Assembly: GCA_964641125.1 (NCBI GenBank)
Contig: CAZXMO010000002.1
Location: forward strand, 1-64,000
Length of the DNA stretch: 64,000 bases
Source of the DNA: JBKHAJ01 sp964641125
GTDB lineage: Bacteria > Spirochaetota > Spirochaetia > SPDA01 > CAZSGZ01
Direction of reading: 5' to 3'
Shown: positions 16,503 through 24,704 of the stretch, piece after piece
How positions within the stretch are numbered: the first letter of the stretch is position 1
How the letters are laid out: every line of letters begins with the position of its first letter
Made by a program: the position numbers and the translations under genes
The notes under the pieces: generated by a model
The model's database searches: none
What the model was told of the DNA's origin: nothing
What the model saw: the letters and a program-made list of their open reading frames with translations, nothing else

Positions 16503-17594
16503 GTGTCCGAGTGTTCGAAGCCCGGACTTTTGGCGGTGGCCTTGAGCGGCGGGGTCGATTCGGCAATGGCGGCGGTGTATCTGCATCGTGCCGGATGGGA
16601 TATCGTGGGCAGCAGCCATTTTCTTTATCCGGAATCGACCTGTTGTACCCGGGAGACCCTGGCGCGGGCCCGGGGCGTTGCCGAGTATTTAGACATCCCC
16701 TATTACCAGGTTGACCTGGAGGAGCTCTTCACCGAGGCGGTGGTCGGAGATTTCGTGGACACCTACATCGAGGGGGAAACCCCTAATCCCTGCGTCAGGT
16801 GCAACGAGCGGGTCCGGTTTACCGTATACGTGGACCGGCTCGCGGACATCCTCCGGTCGGAGGATCGCCTTGCCGTGGATTCACCCCTCTACTTCTCGAC
16901 AGGTCACTACGTACGCCTCGAACTAACCGAGGACGGGTATTTCCTGCGGAAGGCGGTCGACCGGACCAAGGACCAGTCCTACATGCTCTACCGGATTCCC
17001 CGGAAGCGGTTGCCGTACCTCCGTTTTCCCTTGGGAGAATACGAGAAGCGGCATATCCGGGAGGAAGCCCGCGTCTTGGGTCTTCCGAGCGGATCGGTCA
17101 GGGAGAGCCAGGACGCCTGCTTCGCCGGCGGAGACTACGGTGAGTTCCTTCGTGAGCACAGCGGTCTCGAGAACCCCTTCGAGGAGGGGGAGATAGTCGA
17201 TACCTCCGGAAGAGTCCTCGGAAAGCATCGGGGATACGTCTACTACACCCCGGGGCAGAGAAAGGGGCTGGGTCTCGGCAACGGTCCCTGGTACGTCGTC
17301 CGTATCGAACCGGGGCGTAACCGGATCGTGGTCGGCCGGGCCGATGAGGGGAAAAGCCGAACCTTTCACATCAGGGACTGTAACTGGTTTATCGATCCCC
17401 TTCCCCCGTCCGTGGACTGTACCGTCCAGGTCAGGTACAACGCCGGGGACCGGGAGTGCAGGGCCTATCCCGGCGACGGACGGGAGGGTTTTGTCGAGCT
17501 CGCCGAAGGGGCCCGGGTGACCCCCGGGCAGAGCGCCGTCTTCTATTCGGGGGAGTATCTCCTCGGCGGGGGGATCCTCCGGGGGAGCGGCTGA
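16503..17594 (+). CDS. mnmA: tRNA-specific 2-thiouridylase
   Basis: Thiolates U34 of tRNA Lys, Glu and Gln. The PP-loop ALSGGVDSAMAAVYL is at about residues 13-27. One catalytic Cys is in GETPNPCVRCNERV near residue 98, and the partner Cys is in ESQDACFAGGDYGEF near 204 (usually DICFI). The C-terminal domain holds GQRKGLGLG and the closing FYSGEYLLGGGIL. The frame is open upstream inside the FapA gene, but the protein starts properly at the GTG at 16503, 2 nt after the FapA stop, with GGAG about a dozen bases upstream. The 363 residues match the family. Confidence 0.93.
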   Translation: MSECSKPGLLAVALSGGVDSAMAAVYLHRAGWDIVGSSHFLYPESTCCTRETLARARGVAEYLDIPYYQVDLEELFTEAVVGDFVDTYIEGETPNPCVRCNERVRFTVYVDRLADILRSEDRLAVDSPLYFSTGHYVRLELTEDGYFLRKAVDRTKDQSYMLYRIPRKRLPYLRFPLGEYEKRHIREEARVLGLPSGSVRESQDACFAGGDYGEFLREHSGLENPFEEGEIVDTSGRVLGKHRGYVYYTPGQRKGLGLGNGPWYVVRIEPGRNRIVVGRADEGKSRTFHIRDCNWFIDPLPPSVDCTVQVRYNAGDRECRAYPGDGREGFVELAEGARVTPGQSAVFYSGEYLLGGGILRGSG

Positions 17595-17602
17595 AAAGCA
17601 AT

Positions 17603-17631
17603 TTTACTCTCATTTGGAACCGGTATATAGG
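17603..17631 (+). promoter_or_regulatory. Possible birA promoter
   Basis: TTTACT (17603-17608), 17-nt spacer, TATAGG (17626-17631), 18 nt before the birA ATG. A TAGGAT ribosome site follows. Confidence 0.4.
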
Positions 17632-17649
17632 ATTTAAGTAGGATATTAG

Positions 17650-18471
17650 ATGGTTCAGTTTATAGCCGGCGGCTACCGTCTTCTCGACGTGCCCAATCCC
17701 TTTGGGGGGCCTGTCTATCACGCCTTCTCCACCGGCTCGACCATGGAAGACGCCGCGCGGCTCCTAAAAGGCGACCGCGGCGACGGTGCCGCGGGCCGCG
17801 CGGGTTCCCCGTCGGAGGAGGCGCCGGTTCCCGGTACCGTTCTGTCCGCGGGGTTTCAAAACAGGGGAATCGGCAGGATTGCCGGACGGGTGTGGCATTC
17901 TCCTCCCGGGGAGAGTCTTCTCTTCTCTCTCCTTCTTGCCGAAAAGGCGGTCCGGTTTCCGGTGACCCTTCTTCCCTTGGCGGCCGCGGCGGGGCTCGCC
18001 CGCTTCGCAAGAGAAGATCTCGGACTGAGCCCCCGGATCAAGTGGCCGAACGATCTCTTGATTTCCGGACGGAAATGCGCGGGAATCCTCTGCAGAAAGT
18101 CCCGGGGCTGGTTGGTGACCGGTATCGGCCTCAATGTTTCCCAGAGGAGCTTTCCGAATATCGCGGCCGCGGCCGCCGAAGGCGGTCCTACATCCCTTGC
18201 CCTGGAGCACGGCGGGAAGGTCCGGGCGCCCCTCGAGCTTCTTCCGATAATCCTGGATCGCCTCAAAGAGTCCTTCGAGACGGAACGAATCGCCGAGGAG
18301 GCGGAAGATTTGTTGTGGCGCCGGGGAGAGGAGTACTCGGTCAGCCTGGGTGATCCTGAATCGGGGGAATCGGTGACCGGAACCGCGGAAGGGATCGGTG
18401 CCGACGGCTCACTCCTTCTTCGGGTGGGGGGTAAACTCGTGCCGGTGTTCAGCGGCGAGGCGGTTCTGTAG
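17650..18471 (+). CDS. birA: Biotin--protein ligase
   Basis: Attaches biotin to the lysine of a carrier domain. Seen: STGSTMEDAARLL near residue 28, the biotinyl-AMP loop NRGIGRIAGRVW near 73-84 (a divergent form of GRGRxGRxW), IKWPNDLLISGRKCAGIL near 136-153 and TGIGLNVSQ near 161. A small C-terminal SH3-like domain ends the protein. There is no N-terminal HTH domain, so it is a ligase only and not the biotin-operon repressor. It lies directly upstream of oadG-oadA-oadB, whose alpha subunit carries the biotin-accepting MKM motif. The glycine-rich loop departs from consensus, which could alter biotinyl-AMP retention. Confidence 0.9.
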   Translation: MVQFIAGGYRLLDVPNPFGGPVYHAFSTGSTMEDAARLLKGDRGDGAAGRAGSPSEEAPVPGTVLSAGFQNRGIGRIAGRVWHSPPGESLLFSLLLAEKAVRFPVTLLPLAAAAGLARFAREDLGLSPRIKWPNDLLISGRKCAGILCRKSRGWLVTGIGLNVSQRSFPNIAAAAAEGGPTSLALEHGGKVRAPLELLPIILDRLKESFETERIAEEAEDLLWRRGEEYSVSLGDPESGESVTGTAEGIGADGSLLLRVGGKLVPVFSGEAVL

Positions 18472-18509
18472 GGGCGATTCTAAAATAGCTCGAAAAGGAC
18501 TATTCGGAC

Positions 18510-18538
18510 TTGAAATAGTGCTTCGGAACCTTTAAGAT
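18510..18538 (+). promoter_or_regulatory. Promoter of the oad operon
   Basis: TTGAAA (18510-18515), 17-nt spacer, TAAGAT (18533-18538), about 70 nt before the oadG GTG. It gives the decarboxylase genes a start separate from birA. Confidence 0.55.
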
Positions 18539-18605
18539 TGGCCTACCGCAGGCTCCGGCCGGCGGGAAAGTGGATAAGTAAAAAAGAACAGTAGAGGAGC
18601 TTTTT

Positions 18606-18995
18606 GTGTTAGGACAGGGGCTTACACTCACAATAGTCGGAATGGTCATTGTTTTTCTCTTCTTAGGGATCCTCGTTCTCCTTATGACGATTATGTCCCG
18701 CATCATCGGGCGGATAAGCGCACGAAGGGAAGCGAAGGCGGCTGAAGCACCTGTACCGGAAGCACGAGAGCATGAGGAAGCGTACGAAGAGGAGGATCTC
18801 TCCGCTGTGGCCGCCGCCTTGGCCATGTACGTTCACAGTGGAGGAGTCCTCCCTTCGGTAAGCGCTGCGGGTAAGGACGATGTTGCCGCGGCTTTAGCGG
18901 CGATCGCCGCGGGGGGCGGCACCGTACCGAAGGGGAATTCTCGAGAAGTCGCCGCGGCCGTAGCCGCCGTGACCTCCTATAAAAAAACCAGCTAA
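18606..18995 (+). CDS. oadG: Decarboxylase sodium pump, gamma-type subunit
   Basis: A 129-residue protein with one N-terminal membrane helix (LTLTIVGMVIVFLFLGILVL, residues 6-25) followed by a basic stop-transfer patch and a charged then Ala-rich tail. This is the layout of OadG/MmdD, the small anchor that holds the carboxyltransferase on the membrane beta subunit. GTG start after AGAGGAGC. It sits 15 nt before oadA. The Ala-rich C-terminus (AAALAMYVHSGG, AAVAAVTSY) is typical of longer gamma subunits. Identity rests on the helix, tail and position rather than on a conserved motif. Confidence 0.85.
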   Translation: MLGQGLTLTIVGMVIVFLFLGILVLLMTIMSRIIGRISARREAKAAEAPVPEAREHEEAYEEEDLSAVAAALAMYVHSGGVLPSVSAAGKDDVAAALAAIAAGGGTVPKGNSREVAAAVAAVTSYKKTS

Positions 18996-19010
18996 ACAGA
19001 GGATGGCATA

Positions 19011-20948
19011 ATGAAGAAGAGAGTCAAATTCATGGTAACGGCGTTCCGGGACGGCTTTCAGTCGGTCTTCGGGGCGCGGGTCTTTACCAAGGATTTCCTT
19101 CCGGCGGTCGAAGCCGCGGTGGATGCGGGGATGGATCATTTCGAAGCGGGAGGCGGTGCACGGTTCCAGTCCCTCTACTTCTACTGCAACGAAGACGCTT
19201 TCGCTATGATGGAAGCCTTTCGTGAGGCCGCCGGGCCCGAGGCAAACCTCCAGACCTTGGCCAGGGGGGTCAATGTGGTGGGACTCGACTCACAGCCCCG
19301 GGATATCATCAAGCTCCACGCGGAGCTCTTCGCGAAACACGGAATCTCCACTATCCGAAATTTCGACGCCTTGAACGATGTCAATAACCTTATCTATAGC
19401 GGGCAGTGTATCGTCGACGCCGGACTCAAGCACGAGGTCTGTGTCACTTTGATGGAGCTTCCCCCCGGGGCAAGCGGCTCCCATACCGCCGGGTTCTATA
19501 TCGACACCCTGAAGGAAATACTCGACGCGGGAATTCCCTGCGATTCGGTGTGCTTCAAGGACGCATCCGGTACAGCGGTCCCCTCGAAGGTCTATGAGAC
19601 GATCAAGCAGGCCCGGGAGCTTCTCGGCAAGAACAAACACATTACCTTCCATACCCACGAGACCGCGGGTATCAGTATTGTCGGCTACAAGGCCGCGTTA
19701 GAGGCGGGAGCGGACCAGATCGACCTCTCTTTAGCACCCGTATCGGGCGGAACCTGTCAGCCCGACGTCATCACGATGTGGCACGCCTTGAGGGGAACCG
19801 AGTACGACCTCGGAGTGGATATCAAGAAAGTCATGAAGGCGGAAGAGGTCTTCAAAGACTGCATGAAGGACTACTTCATGCCGCCGGAGGCCAAATCGGT
19901 CGAACCGCTTATTCCCTTCTCGCCGATGCCCGGCGGGGCTTTGACCGCGAACACTCAGATGATGAGGGACAACGGTCTCCTCGACAAGTACGCCGAGGTG
20001 GCCGCCGCCATGGGCGAGGTCGTGGAACGGGGCGGCTTCGGGACCTCGGTTACCCCGGTGTCCCAGTTCTACTTTCAGCAGGCCTTCAACAACGTCATGA
20101 TCGGTCCCTGGAAGAAGATCGCGGAAGGGTACGGCAAGATGGTCTTAGGCTATTTCGGAAAGACCCCGATCGAGCCGGATCCGGAAATCGTCAAGCTCGC
20201 CGGAGATCAGCTCGGCCTCGAGCCTACAACCAAAAAAGTCGTCGACATCAACGACGAGGACCCCACAAAGGGATCGGAAGCGGCTAAGGCCATGCTCAAG
20301 GAAGCGGATCTTCCCATAACCGACGAGAACATCTTTATCGCCGCCACCTGCAAGGAGAAGGGAATTGCCTACCTCAAGGGAGAGGCCAAGGTCGGCGTCC
20401 GGAAGAAGAGTGAGGAAGAAGCAGATAAAAAAGTATCATCACAAAAAGAGGGTATTATGGATTACACAGTTATCATCAACGGAACTCCGTACGATGTCCA
20501 CATCGAAGGCAATCAGGCCGTTGTCAACGGCGTCGCCTACGATGTAGCGGTTCAGGAAGGGGCCTCAGGGGGCTCCCCCGCGGCGGGACCGAAACCCGCG
20601 GCGCCCCGGCCGTCGGCGCCCCGACCGTCGGCACCGAGACCCGCGGCCAAGGCGTCCGCGCCGAAGCCGGCCGCCAAGCCCGCGCCGAAACCCGCACCGA
20701 AACCCGCAGCCAAGGCGCCCGCACCGTCGGGAGACGGGTGGAAGGTCGAAGCGCCCCTCCCGGGTCTGGTTCTTCGAATCGTCGCGCAGCCCGGGACCGA
20801 AGTGAAGGAAAACGACGTTATCATGGTTTTGGAATCCATGAAAATGGAAACCGAAATCTACTCGCCCGCGGCGGGCACGATCGAATCCATCGAGGTGAAA
20901 CAGGGAGACCAGGTCCAAGCCGGAACCGTCCTCGCGGTCATCTCCTGA
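19011..20948 (+). CDS. oadA: Biotin-dependent decarboxylase alpha subunit (OadA-like carboxyltransferase plus biotin carrier)
   Basis: A 645-residue fusion: carboxyltransferase barrel (about 1-300), the conserved C-terminal carboxyltransferase domain (about 300-465), a Pro/Ala-rich linker (about 515-575) and a biotinyl domain (575-645) with LESMKMETE, whose central Lys takes biotin. Metal and lysine motifs are present (VCFKDASG, FHTHETAGISIVG, PVSGGTCQPD). The usual RDxHQS at the barrel start reads RDGFQS, and the following region is also divergent, so the substrate might not be oxaloacetate: methylmalonyl-CoA, glutaconyl-CoA or malonate relatives share the same pump. With OadG and OadB it would couple decarboxylation to Na+ export. 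A good internal start (20457) lies at the linker. Confidence 0.88.
   Translation: MKKRVKFMVTAFRDGFQSVFGARVFTKDFLPAVEAAVDAGMDHFEAGGGARFQSLYFYCNEDAFAMMEAFREAAGPEANLQTLARGVNVVGLDSQPRDIIKLHAELFAKHGISTIRNFDALNDVNNLIYSGQCIVDAGLKHEVCVTLMELPPGASGSHTAGFYIDTLKEILDAGIPCDSVCFKDASGTAVPSKVYETIKQARELLGKNKHITFHTHETAGISIVGYKAALEAGADQIDLSLAPVSGGTCQPDVITMWHALRGTEYDLGVDIKKVMKAEEVFKDCMKDYFMPPEAKSVEPLIPFSPMPGGALTANTQMMRDNGLLDKYAEVAAAMGEVVERGGFGTSVTPVSQFYFQQAFNNVMIGPWKKIAEGYGKMVLGYFGKTPIEPDPEIVKLAGDQLGLEPTTKKVVDINDEDPTKGSEAAKAMLKEADLPITDENIFIAATCKEKGIAYLKGEAKVGVRKKSEEEADKKVSSQKEGIMDYTVIINGTPYDVHIEGNQAVVNGVAYDVAVQEGASGGSPAAGPKPAAPRPSAPRPSAPRPAAKASAPKPAAKPAPKPAPKPAAKAPAPSGDGWKVEAPLPGLVLRIVAQPGTEVKENDVIMVLESMKMETEIYSPAAGTIESIEVKQGDQVQAGTVLAVIS
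20448..20459 (+). promoter_or_regulatory. Internal ribosome site and ATG inside oadA
   Basis: GAGGG (20448-20452) lies 4 nt before an in-frame ATG at 20457 that opens MDYTVIINGTPYDVHIEG. It could give a separate 163-residue biotin carrier, as in decarboxylases whose carrier is its own gene, or be a relic of gene fusion. Confidence 0.45.
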
Positions 20949-20966
20949 TAGGAGAGGTATACAAGC

Positions 20967-22169
20967 ATGGACATAGCGGGAGCACTAGGCAGCTTTTTCC
21001 AGACCGTAGGAGCTATCAACTTCACCTGGGGCCAGGCTGTCATGATCGTGGTGGGACTCGTGCTCATCTACCTCGGAATCGCCAAGCAGTTCGAGCCCCT
21101 CCTGCTGATTCCCATCGGTTTCGGGGGAATACTCGCGAACATACCTTTAGCGGAGATCGCCAAGCTCACCGTGACCAAGGTGGTCGGGGCCGAGGTGGTC
21201 CAGGAGTTCGGGGGATTCATCGGCCAGATATACGGATTCGGGATCGAGGGAGGACTGTTTCCCCTCCTCATATTCATGGGGGTGGGGGCGATGACCGACT
21301 TCGGACCGCTGATCGCGAATCCCAAGACCGCACTCTTGGGGGCGGCGGCGCAGTTCGGGATTTTCACCACCCTCCTCGGAGCGCTGGCGTTGACCGATGT
21401 CTTGGGCTTTCTGGGGTTCGACTTTTCCCTGGCCGACGCCGCGTCCATCGGGATTATCGGAGGTGCGGACGGCCCGACGGCGATTTTCCTCGCCTCACGC
21501 CTGTCCCCGGAGCTCCTGGGCTCTATCGCGGTGGCGGCGTATTCGTACATGGCCTTGGTCCCGATCATCCAGCCCCCCATCATGCGGGCGTTGACCAGCA
21601 AGAAGGAACGGATGATCAAGATGGAGCAGCTGAGGCCGGTGTCCAAGACCGAAAGGATCGTCTTCCCCATCGCGGTATTGGGGCTCTGTATCCTCTTACT
21701 GCCGAGCGCGACCCCCTTGATAGGGGCGCTCATGTTCGGAAACCTGATTAAGGAGTGCGGAGTCGCTGAGAGGCTCTCCCGGACTGCTCAGAACGAGCTC
21801 ATCAACATCGTGACCATTATGCTCGGCCTCGCCGTGGGATCGAAGCTCCAGGCGGACAAGTTTCTGACCGTCGAGACGATCGGAATCCTCGTCCTGGGAT
21901 TGGTCGCTTTCAGCATCGGCACCGCCACCGGACTTCTCATGGCGAAGCTCATGAACAGGCTCTCCAAGAAGCCGATAAATCCCCTTATCGGTGCGGCGGG
22001 GGTCTCCGCCGTTCCCATGGCGGCACGGGTGGCCAATAAGGTGGGGCTCGAGGCGAATCAGCAGAACTATCTGCTGATGCACGCCATGGGGCCGAACGTG
22101 GCCGGGGTCATAGGCTCCGCGGTGGCCGCGGGAATCCTCCTCTCCATAGTTCCGGTCTTCGGAGGCTGA
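20967..22169 (+). CDS. oadB: Sodium-pumping decarboxylase, beta subunit
   Basis: Integral membrane subunit that decarboxylates carboxybiotin and drives Na+ out. It has 400 residues and about 9-11 hydrophobic segments. Both family hallmarks are present: the re-entrant GIIGGADGPTAIFLASRL near residue 164 and the C-terminal LIGAAGVSAVPMAARVANK near 341. GAMTDFGPLIANPK near 109 is also typical and includes the conserved Asp. A strong ribosome site (AGGAGAGG) lies upstream, 18 nt after oadA. It makes the operon a complete pump (oadG-A-B), which generates a sodium gradient during fermentation. Confidence 0.96.
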   Translation: MDIAGALGSFFQTVGAINFTWGQAVMIVVGLVLIYLGIAKQFEPLLLIPIGFGGILANIPLAEIAKLTVTKVVGAEVVQEFGGFIGQIYGFGIEGGLFPLLIFMGVGAMTDFGPLIANPKTALLGAAAQFGIFTTLLGALALTDVLGFLGFDFSLADAASIGIIGGADGPTAIFLASRLSPELLGSIAVAAYSYMALVPIIQPPIMRALTSKKERMIKMEQLRPVSKTERIVFPIAVLGLCILLLPSATPLIGALMFGNLIKECGVAERLSRTAQNELINIVTIMLGLAVGSKLQADKFLTVETIGILVLGLVAFSIGTATGLLMAKLMNRLSKKPINPLIGAAGVSAVPMAARVANKVGLEANQQNYLLMHAMGPNVAGVIGSAVAAGILLSIVPVFGG

Positions 22170-22177
22170 GGTATACC

Positions 22178-23248
22178 GTGGCGGCCGGCGATCGCAGGGT
22201 AAAAAGTCTTACGGCGGCACGGCGGATCGGGGTCCGCCGTCTCGGGGTAATCACCGCCGCCTTCATTCTCACCGGTTTTTTTAACGGGTGCGCAAGCGTG
22301 GGAACCGGGGATAAAATCGCGGTTGGCGAAACCGCCGGAGTCGCAGCCGCAGAGGAGAGGGTCGGCCGCTGGGCCTTGACAATCCGGCCGGTAAAACTCA
22401 CCCCGGCGAATCCCGCAGGAGTGGGCCCGGCCGGAAAGGCCGGAACCCTTGAACCGGGAGAACTCGTCTACATCCGTTCGGCGGTTTCCATGTCCGAGCG
22501 GCGTTATATCTTCGTTACCCCCGGCCCCGATGCCTCTCCGGGCGGCTGGGCGGACGAGGCCGACATCGCCGCGCTCCCGGTGTACGCCGCCGTTCGTTCC
22601 GGGGAGGGGCCGGTCGTTCTTACCGAGTCCCCTCGGGGTGAGGGGGAAGCCGCGGCTCTTGTCCGAAGCGAAGCCTATCTCAGACTCGACGACATAGGGT
22701 CCGGCGGCGGTGCGCCTGAGGATGTCGAAACGTTTTACCACGCGGTGCTCGAGGACGGCAGGGAGGGGTGGCTCCGTCACGATGACATAGCGTTTTTCGA
22801 CCTCTTCTATGCGCGGGTCCTCCGGCTTACCGAGGGGTTTTTCTTTCCCGTACCGGGGGCCGACCGGCGGACGGTGGAATCGGTCCACGGTCCGCCCGCC
22901 GAGCGGGAGAGGGCGGAGACCCCGAACATTCATCATCCCGAGATAACCGACGTTATCCACCGCTACGTTTATCCCGGCATGGGCGTTCGATTCTACGAGG
23001 CGGTCTCCACGGGTGAAGAATTTGTAACATCCCTTGTTATCACCTCGGGAAGGTACCGCCTTCCCTTCGGTATCGGAGTAGGGATGTCCGGGGATCGGTT
23101 GGTGAGGGTCCTGGGGGAGCCCCACTATCGGCAAGGAGACCGGTGGGTCTATACAAATGCCCTCTACGACCGGGGAGAGCCGCCTAAAACAATCACCTGT
23201 ACCGTCCGGGCGGGGTCTTTGACCGAAATAGCTCTGATGCTCGATTAG
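22178..23248 (+). CDS. Lipoprotein with SH3-like body and BamE-like C-terminus, function unknown
   Basis: GTG start 8 nt after oadB, preceded by GAGGT. The N-terminus is long and basic, then a hydrophobic stretch and lipobox (ITAAFILTGFFNGC, Cys near residue 38), so a lipoprotein. Two beta-rich segments around residues 60-110 and 130-200 look like SH3-type modules. The last 60 residues (GVGMSGDRLVRVLGEPHYRQ) match the pattern G-M-x-x-x-x-V-x-x-x-L-G-x-P found in BamE/SmpA-like envelope proteins. It probably continues the oad transcript but need not share its function. The domain naming is by eye only. Confidence 0.65.
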   Translation: MAAGDRRVKSLTAARRIGVRRLGVITAAFILTGFFNGCASVGTGDKIAVGETAGVAAAEERVGRWALTIRPVKLTPANPAGVGPAGKAGTLEPGELVYIRSAVSMSERRYIFVTPGPDASPGGWADEADIAALPVYAAVRSGEGPVVLTESPRGEGEAAALVRSEAYLRLDDIGSGGGAPEDVETFYHAVLEDGREGWLRHDDIAFFDLFYARVLRLTEGFFFPVPGADRRTVESVHGPPAERERAETPNIHHPEITDVIHRYVYPGMGVRFYEAVSTGEEFVTSLVITSGRYRLPFGIGVGMSGDRLVRVLGEPHYRQGDRWVYTNALYDRGEPPKTITCTVRAGSLTEIALMLD

Positions 23249-23272
23249 AACGGATAGGGATATTCTCCGCGC

Positions 23273-24577
23273 TTACACGTCGGGAGAGAGGACCGCTGAG
23301 TTGCGGTTGTTGGCCCGGACGAGCTTCCGCGCTAGGAGCTTGGAGAGGAAGATCCCGTAGTGGGGGTATTCTTTGATGACCGTAACGAAGGCGCGCCGGG
23401 AGATCTTCACGAGCTTCCCCTCGGTTTCGGCCCTCACGGTGGCGCTCCGCCGGTTGTTCAAGAGGAACGACATCTCTCCCACGAAAATATCCTCGGGACC
23501 GAGGGCGCCCACCTTCATCTCGTTGTAGAACACCGCGAAGCGGCCGCTGGCGATATAGTAGAGGAAATCGCTGCTCTCCCCTTCGTCGAAGATGACCTCC
23601 CCGGGATGTACGGTTACGGCCTCCTCGCCGGAGAACCCCGCGGGAGTTCCTCGGACGGCGGTGCGTTCGTGCCTGATGATGAGGACGACCACATTCCCCC
23701 TTGTATTGTAGTACAGCTTATGGGCGAACATCCGGGCCATACGGATGCCCCTTCCATGGAGTGAGTAGGGGCCTTCTTCCCGGATCTTTTTCTGCAAGCC
23801 CCTGACGTCGAATCCTTCACCCTCGTCCCGAATAATGAACTGAGAAGCGTCCCGGCGGATTTCCCATTCGAAATGGACCCTCTTTTCGGCGACCTCCGGG
23901 GACTGACATTTTTTTTCGACGAGCTCCACCATGCTGAGGCCCCGCTCGAGGGCCTCACTCTTTTCTTCGTAGGTTATGCCGCAATTACCGTGCTCGACAC
24001 CGTTGATGATGAGCTCGGACAAACAGAGCTGAAGGTGCATCTTGGAATCCGCCTTGATCAAGCCCCGCTGGAGGAGGATGGTAGCGGCGATGCTCGCGTA
24101 GACACTCACGGCGAGGACGTCGTTCTCGATAGTGAAAGATCCGGAGGCCCGCTCCATCAGCTTGTCCTCGAGCTCCCGGTGAAAGATGATTTGCCGGTTC
24201 TGTTCTATTATTTGGGCGCATTTTACAACGTGGGATCTGAGACGAGGCGGATCGATCATGGCGAGGATGTTCAAATCCTTGTACCGCTCCTGGATTTCTT
24301 CTTCGGTGGTCTCGTCCTGGTTGTAGATCCCGATAATTCCGAAGTTATGGAGCCAGGCATCCTCCTGGATGAGGGCGAGGAGTTTCTTCAGGGGAATGAC
24401 CCGGTCCGCGAAGTTGATTATGACGATTTCGGGAAGATCGAAATTGAGGAGCTCGAGGATATCTTTCTCCTCCTCGGGAAAGCGGAGGATGTACTCCCCG
24501 TCGGGAGTCGATTCGAATTCCTCCCGAATGACCGTGTTGAGTTCTTCGTCCGTCGAAATAACGCCGATCAGGCTCAT
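23273..24577 (-). CDS. Signalling protein: receiver-like domain, GHKL ATPase and cyclic-nucleotide-binding domain
   Basis: 434 residues in three modules. Residues 1-120 have a receiver-like fold pattern (LIGVISTDEELN, IVIINFADRV, IGIYNQ) but lack the acidic pocket and the phospho-Asp. Residues about 150-305 are a serine-kinase/histidine-kinase-type ATPase like RsbW: N-box ELIINGVEHGN (188-198), G1 DEGEGF (251-256), G2 HGRGIRMARM (274-283). Residues 310-425 are a cNMP-binding domain with VGEMSFLLNNRRSATV (366-381), which keeps the Glu and Arg that bind cyclic nucleotide phosphate. There is no phospho-acceptor His. Such a protein could gate an anti-sigma or ATP-dependent switch by cAMP or cGMP. 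The partner is not visible. Confidence 0.8.
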   Translation of the reverse strand: MSLIGVISTDEELNTVIREEFESTPDGEYILRFPEEEKDILELLNFDLPEIVIINFADRVIPLKKLLALIQEDAWLHNFGIIGIYNQDETTEEEIQERYKDLNILAMIDPPRLRSHVVKCAQIIEQNRQIIFHRELEDKLMERASGSFTIENDVLAVSVYASIAATILLQRGLIKADSKMHLQLCLSELIINGVEHGNCGITYEEKSEALERGLSMVELVEKKCQSPEVAEKRVHFEWEIRRDASQFIIRDEGEGFDVRGLQKKIREEGPYSLHGRGIRMARMFAHKLYYNTRGNVVVLIIRHERTAVRGTPAGFSGEEAVTVHPGEVIFDEGESSDFLYYIASGRFAVFYNEMKVGALGPEDIFVGEMSFLLNNRRSATVRAETEGKLVKISRRAFVTVIKEYPHYGIFLSKLLARKLVRANNRNSAVLSPDV

Positions 24578-24593
24578 ATTTTATCCCCTAAAA

Positions 24594-24622
24594 ATGGTAC
24601 TTTTTTACCACATTATTGTCAA
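24594..24622 (-). promoter_or_regulatory. Promoter of the GHKL/cNMP signalling gene
   Basis: Minus strand: perfect TTGACA (24622-24617), 17-nt spacer, TACCAT (24599-24594). An AGGGGA ribosome site follows. Confidence 0.55.
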
Positions 24623-24642
24623 AACCCCGCATTCCCTCGCCC

Positions 24643-24672
24643 TTGACCCCTCACTGGTTTATCTCTTATAGT
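24643..24672 (+). promoter_or_regulatory. fabH promoter
   Basis: TTGACC (24643-24648), 18-nt spacer, TATAGT (24667-24672); AAGGAG ribosome site before the ATG at 24705. Confidence 0.6.
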
Positions 24673-24704
24673 CGTCCAAGCCAGCCCACACAAGGAGTGC
24701 GAAA

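Noticed and set aside
22067..23134. Long minus-strand frame opposite oadB and the lipoprotein gene
   Set aside because: Arg/Gly/Pro-rich composition typical of the antisense of a high-GC gene; no motif.
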